Source: an uncultured Bacilli bacterium
Lineage (GTDB): Bacteria > Bacillota_I > Bacilli_A > RFN20 > CAG-826
NCBI GenBank assembly: GCA_944369075.1
Contig: CALVXK010000005.1
Coordinates: 47,855 to 111,854, forward strand
DNA length: 64,000 nt
Reading direction: 5' to 3'
Within the stretch, counting starts at the first letter, position 1, and every line of letters begins with the position of its first letter. This document shows, piece after piece, positions 1 through 8,581 of the stretch. The translations under genes were made by a program, and so were the position numbers. The notes under the pieces are model-generated. The model did no database searches and was not told the origin of the DNA. It saw nothing but the letters and a program-made list of their open reading frames with translations.

Positions 1-2417
1 TAATTTCTAAGTAATTCAAGGTATGGAGAAAAATTACTAACATCAGGATTTTCTTCGTAATTAAATTCCTTGTTGTACTCTTTCATTCCGCTTTCAATTT
101 CATATCGAGAATTTCTAATGTTTTGATCTAATTTGCTTCTATCTAAATCTTCTTTTAGCATCGAATCAATTTTTGCTTTATATAAGGAATCTTCAAAATA
201 TTCTTTAAGTTTTGACTTATCTTGAGATATTAAATTATTTAACTCTTCTATTATCGTTCCTGATTTTCCTAAATCAGAATTAATTTTTGCTAAATTAGTT
301 TCAATATTATCAATTTCTTTCTCAGCTTCAGATTTAATTCTTCTTTTTTCGTCAATATCAGTTGATAGAGTCGATAAATCACTCTCTTTTAATTTATTAA
401 TTTCTTTTTTAGTTGATTCAATATCGTTTACTAAATTATTTTCTAAAGTAAAATAATCTTCATCGAAACTAAAGACAAACTTCGAATTCAATGTTCTTAA
501 AATATTCCTTGAAAAATCGAAATTATTTCTTTCAACTTTTAACTCACTTAAATCTTTACTTAAATCAGAAATTTCTTCTTTAACTTCCTTTAGCCTATCT
601 AATATTGCTTTTTTACCAATATAATAACGAGTATAAAGTCGAGGATTAACTTTATTTAAACGACCTTTTTTATATATAAAAGCATCACTTGTTGTTTCGT
701 TTTTTGAAAAATCAAATTCTTTGTCGTTTAAAAATACATCTCCTAAAAGATAATCAACATATTTTCTCGCATAAGAATTACTTGTAGAAATTACTGAAGC
801 TAAAGAAGCAGGGTCTTTTTGCTTATCTTTTATAGCTGAAATATTAACTAAACTAACGCTAGGATAATTTTCTCGATTATCTCTTAAAATTTCATAGCAT
901 TCTTTAAAATAAAGTGGTGGAACAATCAAATCGAAACGACGATTATTTAAGTTTCCTTCAATAGCATCACGATAACTTTCATCGTTAATCTCGATTAATT
1001 CGCATAAAGGCAAACATGTAAATCCGCTTTTTGATGATAATTTTTCATTTAATAAATCTCTAAAGGAAGAAATTTCATAAGAATAAGTCATTTTTTCATT
1101 ATTTAATCTATTAGCTTCCTTTTTTAGCAAATCGAGTTCATTTTCTTTGCCTTTAATTTCTTCATCTAAATCATTATATTCCTTATCTAAATAAGAGTAA
1201 TTTTCTACTAATTTCGATTTGATTTCGCTTAAAGCACTACTAACACCTTTAAAAGAAAAACTCATATAAGAAGATTTTAAAAGTGAATAATCGATTAAAG
1301 TTTTATCGAGTAAAGTATCAACTTTATCAAAAGATGAAGTTAAATCTAAATAGAAAGAATTAAAATTACTTAAAATGTTTCTAATTTTATTAAGTTCTAC
1401 TTCTTTATTTTCATTCTTCTTCTCAAGATCTTTAATTTCTTTATATGTTTCACTATTTTCAAGTTTTAAAATAGTTTCAGCAAGTTCTTTAACTTTATTA
1501 CTTATATCAAGTTTTTTAAAATTTTCAGATTTTTTTGAAGCATTTAGTTCATTAAACTTCTCATTTTCTTTATTTAATTTATCTAAATTTAAATTATATT
1601 CTTTTAATGTATCAACAATATCTAAATCTTTTATTTTTTCCTCATTCTCTTTATATAATTGATAGTTATTTTCAATATCTTTTAAAGCTAAAATCTTTTT
1701 GTTACAAGCTTCAACTTTTAACTTAAGTTCTTGATAAGTTCTAGCTTTATTTTTCAAGGAATCAAGATCTATTTTTTCTTCTTCCATTAAAAAAGAATAA
1801 ATAAAATCATCAATATTATCGATTGGTTCAAATCCCATTGATTTATTAATTAAATTTGAATAATTCTTTTTTAAATAAAAATCATTAGTCACTATTTTAT
1901 CGTAAATTTCTTGCTTATTTCCTTTAATTTCGTCTACTCTAAAATCATGTTCTTCATAGACCTCTTTAAGTTCATCAAAGTTTAGTATTTTTCCACTATC
2001 TAAAGAATAAGCTCCTTCAATTAATGGCGCATTTTTTACGCGATAGAATGTTTCTTTTAAGTTATTTAAAGAAGTTAGTTCAAAAACTACACCTAAAACA
2101 CTTGTTTTTAATGTTTTATCGTTGACTATTTCGATTGCAATATGACTTAAAATATCTCCTTCTCTTAAATTAGAGTTTTCTTCACTTCCGATTTTTCCTC
2201 TAATATAAGATTTAACACTTCTTGAAGATTTTTTATTTGCTGCACTATTAAATGAATAATCATTTCCTCCTAAAAGAAGATATTCAAGTGCATCTAAAAG
2301 AGAAGTCTTACCAACACCATTTTGTCCAGTAATAACGACGATATTATTTTTAAAAACAATCTCTTGATCAACAAATGATTGCCAGTTAATGAGTCTTAAT
2401 TTACTAATTCGTTTCAT
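1..2417 (-). CDS. jetC: Wadjet JetC-like SMC-type ATPase, 3' end outside window
   Basis: This reading frame starts at the ATG whose complement is 2415-2417 and stays open to the window edge, giving at least 805 residues, so the C-terminus is missing. Residues 31-38 (GQNGVGKT) form a Walker A motif right after an N-terminal strand typical of SMC/RecF/MukB-like ATPases. The region from about residue 220 onward is rich in Leu, Lys and Glu and looks like long coiled coil, interrupted near residues 430-560 by a globular, hinge-like stretch. It overlaps jetB by 14 bp. In the Wadjet family JetC is the SMC motor that extrudes and senses circular plasmid DNA. Function is inferred from family and neighbours. 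A chromosomal MksB-type condensin is the alternative. Confidence 0.8.
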   Translation of the reverse strand, partial: MKRISKLRLINWQSFVDQEIVFKNNIVVITGQNGVGKTSLLDALEYLLLGGNDYSFNSAANKKSSRSVKSYIRGKIGSEENSNLREGDILSHIAIEIVNDKTLKTSVLGVVFELTSLNNLKETFYRVKNAPLIEGAYSLDSGKILNFDELKEVYEEHDFRVDEIKGNKQEIYDKIVTNDFYLKKNYSNLINKSMGFEPIDNIDDFIYSFLMEEEKIDLDSLKNKARTYQELKLKVEACNKKILALKDIENNYQLYKENEEKIKDLDIVDTLKEYNLNLDKLNKENEKFNELNASKKSENFKKLDISNKVKELAETILKLENSETYKEIKDLEKKNENKEVELNKIRNILSNFNSFYLDLTSSFDKVDTLLDKTLIDYSLLKSSYMSFSFKGVSSALSEIKSKLVENYSYLDKEYNDLDEEIKGKENELDLLKKEANRLNNEKMTYSYEISSFRDLLNEKLSSKSGFTCLPLCELIEINDESYRDAIEGNLNNRRFDLIVPPLYFKECYEILRDNRENYPSVSLVNISAIKDKQKDPASLASVISTSNSYARKYVDYLLGDVFLNDKEFDFSKNETTSDAFIYKKGRLNKVNPRLYTRYYIGKKAILDRLKEVKEEISDLSKDLSELKVERNNFDFSRNILRTLNSKFVFSFDEDYFTLENNLVNDIESTKKEINKLKESDLSTLSTDIDEKRRIKSEAEKEIDNIETNLAKINSDLGKSGTIIEELNNLISQDKSKLKEYFEDSLYKAKIDSMLKEDLDRSKLDQNIRNSRYEIESGMKEYNKEFNYEENPDVSNFSPYLELLRN

Positions 2418-3018
2418 CGTTAAACTCCTTAAATTCCTTAAAAGTTGCTATTAATTCGTTGATATCTTTAATATCAACTAAGTAATTAATAGTTTGATAT
2501 AATTCAATTTTTATTTCGCCATTTTCATCTATTTTATAATTTAAACATTTATATTCTTCTAAAGAATCAAGGCTATCTCTAATTTGAGATAACTTTAATT
2601 CATTACGATATATTTGATAATTTCTAATAAAATCGTTAATTTCATTAATAGAAACAACAATATTATTTGAAGTTATATCTTTAGCATTTTTAATTTTATC
2701 TAAATATAAATATTTTAAAATTAACAAAATAACAGTATCTCTTTTATTTAATTTAACATTCGATGTTTCGTTAATATTATTTACAGCAATAATTCCATTA
2801 TCTTTATCAATTACTAATTTTTTATTAATAATTGATAAATATGCATCAATCATTGAAGAATTTTCTCTAGAAATAGCAAAGTAATAGTCATCATAATCTT
2901 CTTTTACATCGCGAATTAAATAAGATTCACTTAATAATCTAAGAGTAATTCTTGAAAAATTCTTTTTATCTGTTGGATTAAGTTCGTTATATTTATTAAT
3001 AAAATCAGTTAGTTCCAT
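2404..3018 (-). CDS. jetB: Wadjet JetB-like (DUF4194-type) protein
   Basis: This is a 204-residue acidic protein that looks like the KITE/MukE-like subunit (DUF4194 type) which bridges kleisin and SMC subunits. Its N-terminal third resembles that family: a helix, then a paired winged-helix-like pattern with a DxxDYYFAI strand near residue 45. It overlaps jetA upstream by 14 bp and jetC downstream by 14 bp, so the three genes are translationally coupled, as expected for subunits of one complex. No catalytic motif is visible. The assignment leans on position between a plausible JetA and an SMC ATPase. Confidence 0.7.
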   Translation of the reverse strand: MELTDFINKYNELNPTDKKNFSRITLRLLSESYLIRDVKEDYDDYYFAISRENSSMIDAYLSIINKKLVIDKDNGIIAVNNINETSNVKLNKRDTVILLILKYLYLDKIKNAKDITSNNIVVSINEINDFIRNYQIYRNELKLSQIRDSLDSLEEYKCLNYKIDENGEIKIELYQTINYLVDIKDINELIATFKEFKEFNDETN

Positions 3019-4510
3019 AAAGATTACTTCTTACCTCCTCTTTTCTAGAAATATAATAATTCGATAAATCGTTTAAATACTTATATGAATAAACATCCTT
3101 TAAAAATGAAAGATTATATCTACTTCCTTCGTCTTTTTCATATAAGAATAAATAGAAAGTTTTAACGATTAGTTCATTCTTTTTACTTACTTCTTCTATT
3201 TCTTTTAGTTCACTATTTATTAAGTTAAGTAAAGATATTCCTTCTGGGTATTTAGAAAGTATATAGTCAGCAAAAATATAAATATTTTTCTTAGAATATT
3301 TGGCTTGTTCTTTATATAAAGCATTATCTTGTTCACTAGTTAAACTTGCAAGTTTACTAATTTCTTTCTTAGAAATAACAAGTTTTTTAAATTCACGGTT
3401 ATAAACTCTCTTTTTTGGTACATAAAGAGAGGAAGAATTTATAATATTTACTTTAAAGTAATTAGATTTAAATGAATATATTTTATCTTCATCTTCTTTT
3501 TCTAATCCTTTAAGTGCTAAAAGAAGTAAATCTTTATAAGCTTTACCATTATTTTCTAAGAAATTAATTCTGGCAATAGCTCTACTTAAACATTCTTCAT
3601 CTTTTCGGTATATTCTTGCAATTTGAGGCAAAAAAGAATCAAGATATTCATCATTAAATCGATCAATATAAGCTTTAATTTTATCGATTGTTTTATTATT
3701 TAAATCAATAGAAAAACCTTCATTTTTAGATGTAATAATATTAAACGAAACTTGTTTTATTGCTTCTTCATCATTTATAAAATCATCAAGTTTTCTTCTT
3801 ATTGAGGCAATTAAATTCTTTGCTCTATTTCCTTCTTCTAAAGGTTTGATTTTCTTAGTAAAAATACTTTGATATGTATCAAAAATTAAGGAATACATTT
3901 CCTTAATTGATAAATTTTCACTTGCTAATGTTTCATTTAAAAATCTAATTAAATCTTTACTTGTCTCATTTAATTGGTTCTTAAAATTGATAAAATTATC
4001 TTCAATTTGCTTAAAATCGCTAAAAGATTCGAATGAATTTAAATTTTGTAATGATTCATTAACTGATTTTAATGGTGTAATTAAATCAATGTCTTCATTA
4101 TCGTTAGTTTCAATTATTCTTTTAAAAGCATCGTATAAATAGGATGTATATATTCCTTCTTCAACTAATTCGATAAAGTTTTTATAGTAAGAAACTAACC
4201 AATTGGTTCTTAAAAATAAATGATATTTTTTTAAAGCGATATCGTGAAAGGAAAGATTATTTTGCTCACTTATTTCAACTTCATTTCCATCTTCTAAATC
4301 GTATAATTCTTCTTTATTTATTTTATGATAATCTTTAAGTTCATCTTCAATAAAAATTATTAAAGATTGCCTTTCAACTTCATCATTTTTACTTAAATAT
4401 TCGTGTATTCTTGATAAAAGAAAAAAGTTAGTTTTGTAATCTTTCATTACAAATACTTTGAATAAATTGTTATTAACCTTTGAAAATAAATTGACGTTAT
4501 TTTTATCCAT
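3005..4510 (-). CDS. jetA: Wadjet JetA-like (kleisin/MukF-like) protein
   Basis: This 501-residue, mostly helical protein is the first gene of a three-gene overlapping set ending in an SMC-type ATPase. Its position, size and all-helical character fit JetA, the kleisin-like subunit of Wadjet; it resembles the DUF5716-type (type II) proteins more than other subtypes, but I cannot confirm the subtype. The gene ends with TGA (complement of 3005-3007), overlapping the jetB start. This is direct evidence that TGA is a stop codon in this genome. The expected fourth gene, jetD (Toprim nuclease), would lie beyond position 1. Confidence 0.65.
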   Translation of the reverse strand: MDKNNVNLFSKVNNNLFKVFVMKDYKTNFFLLSRIHEYLSKNDEVERQSLIIFIEDELKDYHKINKEELYDLEDGNEVEISEQNNLSFHDIALKKYHLFLRTNWLVSYYKNFIELVEEGIYTSYLYDAFKRIIETNDNEDIDLITPLKSVNESLQNLNSFESFSDFKQIEDNFINFKNQLNETSKDLIRFLNETLASENLSIKEMYSLIFDTYQSIFTKKIKPLEEGNRAKNLIASIRRKLDDFINDEEAIKQVSFNIITSKNEGFSIDLNNKTIDKIKAYIDRFNDEYLDSFLPQIARIYRKDEECLSRAIARINFLENNGKAYKDLLLLALKGLEKEDEDKIYSFKSNYFKVNIINSSSLYVPKKRVYNREFKKLVISKKEISKLASLTSEQDNALYKEQAKYSKKNIYIFADYILSKYPEGISLLNLINSELKEIEEVSKKNELIVKTFYLFLYEKDEGSRYNLSFLKDVYSYKYLNDLSNYYISRKEEVRSNLYGTN

Positions 4511-4819
4511 AACTAATTCTATATTTTATCATAATTATTCTTATAAGAATATAAATGATATAGGGGAAATGTAATATTTTATGGATATCCATTAAGGTAA
4601 TAATTTTTAAATTACTTAATATTATCTTTCATAATGATTTTACTTTTAAAATACTTTTCTTGAAACTTAACTGCTTTCTTAATTTCTTCTTTGAAATAGA
4701 AATTGTTTTGATATGAGTTTCCCAAAAGCATCAAGAATATAAGTTTTTCTATCAGCAACTAATTAACAATCTCTAGATGTTCTTAAGTTCAAACCTCTAA
4801 CAGTAAATCTTCTAATAAT
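4511..4819. other. Intergenic stretch with decayed coding-like remnant
   Basis: No intact gene is present. On the minus strand, about 4605-4810 reads as protein-like segments in two frames separated by stops, for example a fragment ending in a Lys-rich helix near 4615-4740. This suggests an old, frameshifted gene fragment. I could not recognise the family. Confidence 0.35.
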
Positions 4820-4844
4820 AAAAAAAGCCCGAGAACTTCGGACT
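4820..4844 (-). terminator. Terminator of the tRNA-Cys/tRNA-Pro unit
   Basis: A 7-bp stem (4826-4832 with 4838-4844) and 5-nt loop are followed on the minus strand by a T-run (complement of 4820-4825). It lies about 50 bp after tRNA-Pro. Confidence 0.75.
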
Positions 4845-4896
4845 ACTATATATATTTACTCGATACAATTACTTATATCGAAGTTGTAATTAAATC

Positions 4897-4973
4897 TGGT
4901 CGGGACGACAGGATTTGAACCTGCGGCCTTCTGCTCCCAAAGCAGACGCGATACCAAGCTACGCTACGTCCCG
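4897..4973 (-). tRNA. tRNA-Pro (anticodon TGG)
   Basis: This 77-nt cloverleaf has a 7-bp acceptor stem (CGGGACG with CGTCCCG), an anticodon stem TCTGC/GCAGA with loop TTTGGGA giving anticodon TGG, a TTCAAAT T-loop, and an encoded CCA end (complement of 4897-4899). It lies downstream of tRNA-Cys on the same strand, so the two are probably co-transcribed. Confidence 0.95.
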
Positions 4974-5038
4974 ATATTTTTAAAGCGCTCAAATATTATA
5001 TATAAGAGCGATATAAAAAGCAAACACATTTTTATAAA

Positions 5039-5113
5039 TGGAGCTTCCTAGCGGATTCGAACCACTGGTCACTGAGTTGCAGTCAGTTGCCTTACCAACT
5101 TGGCTAAGGAAGC
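5039..5113 (-). tRNA. tRNA-Cys (anticodon GCA)
   Basis: This 75-nt cloverleaf has acceptor stem GCTTCCT/AGGAAGC and anticodon loop CTGCAAC (anticodon GCA). The discriminator base is U73, a known tRNA-Cys identity element, followed by an encoded CCA. The T-loop is TTCGAAT. Confidence 0.95.
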
Positions 5114-5189
5114 ATACCTTCATTTGTTTGCCTATGAATAATATCATAAAGAAGAAGGTAATTTCAACTTAAATGTTATCTTAAATGAA

Positions 5190-5220
5190 TCTACTCTACC
5201 TTTAACTAAGGTAGAGTAGA
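5190..5220 (-). terminator. Terminator hairpin after potD
   Basis: A perfect 13-bp inverted repeat (5190-5202 with 5208-5220, 5-nt loop) lies 9 bp past the potD stop. It lacks a strong T-run, so it may act partly as an mRNA 3'-end stabiliser. Confidence 0.65.
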
Positions 5221-5229
5221 TATTAAGTA

Positions 5230-6948
5230 TTATTTAGAAGAATTTTCTCTCATCTTCTTTCTATTTTTAAGTTTAATTACACGAATTAATTTGTAAGATC
5301 CTAAATAGCCAATAAATAAGACTAAGAATACGATTAAGGTTATAGTAATCCAAAGAGGTAATGGATTAACTTTAACATCTTCCCACATTTGAACAATCTT
5401 ATCATTTTGTGGACCATAATCATTCATAACATAAAGGCTATCGATAGTTGATGCTTCAGGATATTGAGCTTTTAAAAGCCTTCCTTCAAAAGAATCAAAA
5501 TCAGTACGAATAAGTATTTTAACTTCACCGTTTTCATCTTTTTTAAAGGTAAAGGTTCTGTCATCTACTTCTTCATCACCTAAAATTTCACCACTTACAT
5601 AAGAAAGATCTACACTAAATTCTTCAGTAAAATTAAAGAATGGAGTTACATCATATAAATCATATGATTCGTAATCACTATCTTCATCCCCATCACTTAA
5701 ATCATAAGAATAGAGCATATAAGCAAGCATAGCTTTAGCTTCTTGTTCATCATAGTTTAAATTTGTTCCACTAGTAATAAATGAAGTATAACCATTATAG
5801 TAGACATTACGAATAGAATTTTCAGGCATATTTAAATAATCTAAAAATTCTAAAGTATATTTATAAGTATCGCTTTCATAATATCCTGGAATGTTTGATT
5901 TAGGTGTAGCCCATATATCCGTCCATACGTTTGCCCCAAGTTTAGGCGCACTATAATATAAGTCTACTGGATCTTCACGAGGAATTGTCCAATCATCATC
6001 AGCATAATAACCTCTATTAATTGAGTTAACGGCATCTCCAGACCAAGCTACGTTAACACCAATTTTTTGAGTAACGATATCATTTTTACCACTATCAACT
6101 TCAAATCCAAAGATATTACCTTTTAATTCAATGAGTTTATTTTTAATTAATTCAATAGTTTCATCCGTTGAATCATTAAATTTTCCATTTCTTTTATCGT
6201 AACTTGGTTCATTTAAATATAGATCTTTAAAAACTTCAAAGTTACCAATAGCATAAGTATCTCTCATTGAATCTTTAATAGAAATTGTTCCATTTAAAAG
6301 TGGATTCCATAAAAATGAATAACCATCATTTCCTTCAAATGTTTCGACAATTTTACTAATTCTTTCATCACGAGATAAATCTTTCCATTCTGGATCATTA
6401 TCAAATGCTTCACTATTAAAATTTAAAATATATTCAGGATTATATAAAATACCTAAAGTTCCCCACATGTATCCGGCACTATAATCATCAAGTTCGAAAG
6501 TGCCTTCATCATTATTTACTTTAAGTAAATTTAATTTTCCAGGATTACTTGTATCATCATTTGATAAAAATTTTGAAACGAAATTATCATAAAATGGAAT
6601 ATCATTATGATCAATTCTATGAAGATAACCTTCATTTGCAAGTCTTTGAACCATGTAATCTGAAGCACAGATTAAATCATAAGAGGTTTTTCCAGTTTGA
6701 ATGGTATTATACATCGTTTCATTTGTATCATAAGTATCATAAATAATTGAAACTCTTTTACCATCTCTTTCATAAATATAATCTTCAAACTCACCAAGTA
6801 AATCTTCATCAATATAGTCTTCAGCATTTAAAACGCGAACATAAGTTACACCACTATCATTAGGAGGTACACTTTCTCCCCCACAAGAAGCTAAAATGGT
6901 AGCTAGAAGAGGAAATAAAGCGATCAAAGAAAATTTTGTATTTTTCAT
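5230..6948 (-). CDS. potD: Spermidine/putrescine ABC transporter, substrate-binding lipoprotein with C-terminal membrane anchor
   Basis: This 572-residue extracytoplasmic solute-binding protein captures polyamine and delivers it to PotBC. The N-terminus is a lipoprotein signal ending in a lipobox (ILASC, Cys 22). The central part has the family's periplasmic-binding pattern, for example a region near residue 90 with ICASDYMV and an SGDAVNS segment near residue 303. Unlike the roughly 350-residue E. coli protein it is long and ends in a transmembrane helix (about 527-549) followed by a basic tail, so it could be anchored at both ends. It is the last gene of potABCD, 2 bp after potC. The polyamine substrate is inferred from family and operon. 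Confidence 0.85.
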   Translation of the reverse strand: MKNTKFSLIALFPLLATILASCGGESVPPNDSGVTYVRVLNAEDYIDEDLLGEFEDYIYERDGKRVSIIYDTYDTNETMYNTIQTGKTSYDLICASDYMVQRLANEGYLHRIDHNDIPFYDNFVSKFLSNDDTSNPGKLNLLKVNNDEGTFELDDYSAGYMWGTLGILYNPEYILNFNSEAFDNDPEWKDLSRDERISKIVETFEGNDGYSFLWNPLLNGTISIKDSMRDTYAIGNFEVFKDLYLNEPSYDKRNGKFNDSTDETIELIKNKLIELKGNIFGFEVDSGKNDIVTQKIGVNVAWSGDAVNSINRGYYADDDWTIPREDPVDLYYSAPKLGANVWTDIWATPKSNIPGYYESDTYKYTLEFLDYLNMPENSIRNVYYNGYTSFITSGTNLNYDEQEAKAMLAYMLYSYDLSDGDEDSDYESYDLYDVTPFFNFTEEFSVDLSYVSGEILGDEEVDDRTFTFKKDENGEVKILIRTDFDSFEGRLLKAQYPEASTIDSLYVMNDYGPQNDKIVQMWEDVKVNPLPLWITITLIVFLVLFIGYLGSYKLIRVIKLKNRKKMRENSSK

Positions 6949-6950
6949 AA

Positions 6951-7790
6951 TTAATAATTCCTCCTCTTTTTAACTTTTGTTGAACGTTTATTGTTATAAA
7001 TTGTATAACCAATAACAACGATTAAAACAATTAAGAAAATAATTGCTGTTAAAGCTCTTAATTCTGGTGGAATAGGACCTTTTTTAATCTTAGCTTGAAC
7101 TAAAGTTGAAAGTGTCTCAATAGCATTTTCTCCACTTAATAAACCTGGGCCTCTAACAAAAGCGGTAACAATAAAATCATCTAAAGATAAGGTTATAGCA
7201 AGCATAAAACCTGATAAAATTCCTGGAACTAATTGAGGAACCATAACTTTATTTAAAGCTTTTCTAGGAGAACAACCTAAATCTAAAGCAGCTTCATATA
7301 AACTTGGATCAAGTTGTTGTAATTTTGGCTTAACATTTAAATAAACAAATGGTGCAGCTAAAATTACATGACCTACTAAAAGTGTCCAGAAAGAGAATAT
7401 TTGTTTATGGAAAATAACATTTCCAACAGAAACAAACATAACAACTAATGATAAAGCAATAACAATTTCAGGATTAACAACAGGGAGTTGATTTAAATTT
7501 TCAACTAATGCTCTATTTCTTTTCTTAGAATAGAAAGCACCAATTGCACCTGTAACACCTAAGAATGTTGAAACAACAGCTGAAATTACTGCAAGAATAA
7601 TAGTATTACCAAGAGCTATCATTGTTTCTTGATCAGTAAATAAATCAACGTAAAGTTTTAAAGAAAAACCATTCCAATCACCAATATATGTTGTATTTGT
7701 AAAAGAGAAAACAATTAATACAAAAATAGGAACATACATCAAAATCAAAATTAAAAAGAGAAAGGAAAAACTTAAAATCTTTTTTACCAT
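6951..7790 (-). CDS. potC: Spermidine/putrescine ABC transporter permease PotC
   Basis: This 279-residue inner-membrane permease has about six hydrophobic helices. A conserved permease EAA loop, EAALDLGCSPRKALNKV, lies around residues 162-178; it couples to the ATPase. With PotB it forms the membrane channel for polyamine uptake. Its start overlaps the potB end by 7 bp, and potD follows 2 bp after its stop. The C-terminus ends in a basic cytoplasmic tail. Confidence 0.92.
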   Translation of the reverse strand: MVKKILSFSFLFLILILMYVPIFVLIVFSFTNTTYIGDWNGFSLKLYVDLFTDQETMIALGNTIILAVISAVVSTFLGVTGAIGAFYSKKRNRALVENLNQLPVVNPEIVIALSLVVMFVSVGNVIFHKQIFSFWTLLVGHVILAAPFVYLNVKPKLQQLDPSLYEAALDLGCSPRKALNKVMVPQLVPGILSGFMLAITLSLDDFIVTAFVRGPGLLSGENAIETLSTLVQAKIKKGPIPPELRALTAIIFLIVLIVVIGYTIYNNKRSTKVKKRRNY

Positions 7791-8581
7791 CTTGAGCTTC
7801 CTCCTTTAGCGTCTTTTTCAGTATAGTTACGAGTGACTAACATTGTAATACCAACAATTAAAAGCATAATAATTGCCATAAATGAAGCACTATTCCATTG
7901 ATTATTAGAAAAACCGATATAAATTGAGTTACCAAATAAAACGATTTTACCTTCTGATAATGTTTCTGGAATAACATAAGATGACATTGTTGGCATAAAA
8001 ACCATTTGAGCAGCAGAAATTACTCCAGGAATTGATTGAGGAAAAATAGATTTAGTAAAAACTTGTAATCTATTACACCCTAAATCAGTTGCAGCTTCAA
8101 TTTGAGTTTTATCAAGTTTTAACATTGTGGAATATAAAGGTAAAATAACAAAAGGAATATAGTTATAAGCTAAACCAATAAAGGTGGCAATATAAGGATG
8201 ATTTCCTCCAGCAATACCAATCCAAGTTAAAACATCTCTAGTAGCGGCAGTTCTTAAAACGAAGTTAATCCACATTGGCATAACAAAAAGCATTACTATA
8301 ACATAGCTTGCCTTCCATTTACTTGAAGCAAGTAAATAAGCAATAGGATACCCAATAACCAAACAAACAATTGTGTTAATTACCGAAAAAAGCAACGATT
8401 GAATTAAAACATTTAACTTATTAGTAGATGTAAAAAATGAAATTAATGAATCAAATGTAAAATAACCATTAGAATCGGTAAAAGCATAATAAACGATAAA
8501 TAAAATAGGAATAATAACAAATAAAATTAAGAAAAGTACGTAAGGAATACAAAGTTGCTTCCTTTGAAGTCTAAATCTCAT
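7784..8581 (-). CDS. potB: Spermidine/putrescine ABC transporter permease PotB
   Basis: This 265-residue membrane protein has six predicted helices and the permease EAA loop (EAATDLGCNRLQVF, near residues 161-174). It pairs with PotC in the transporter. It overlaps potA by 11 bp and potC by 7 bp, consistent with translational coupling in one operon running leftward from about 10241. Confidence 0.92.
   Translation of the reverse strand: MRFRLQRKQLCIPYVLFLILFVIIPILFIVYYAFTDSNGYFTFDSLISFFTSTNKLNVLIQSLLFSVINTIVCLVIGYPIAYLLASSKWKASYVIVMLFVMPMWINFVLRTAATRDVLTWIGIAGGNHPYIATFIGLAYNYIPFVILPLYSTMLKLDKTQIEAATDLGCNRLQVFTKSIFPQSIPGVISAAQMVFMPTMSSYVIPETLSEGKIVLFGNSIYIGFSNNQWNSASFMAIIMLLIVGITMLVTRNYTEKDAKGGSSRW

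Noticed and set aside
4981..5000. A cre-like TTAAAGCGCTCAAA between the two tRNA genes
   Set aside because: It differs from the consensus at three positions including the essential G and C, so it is treated as chance.
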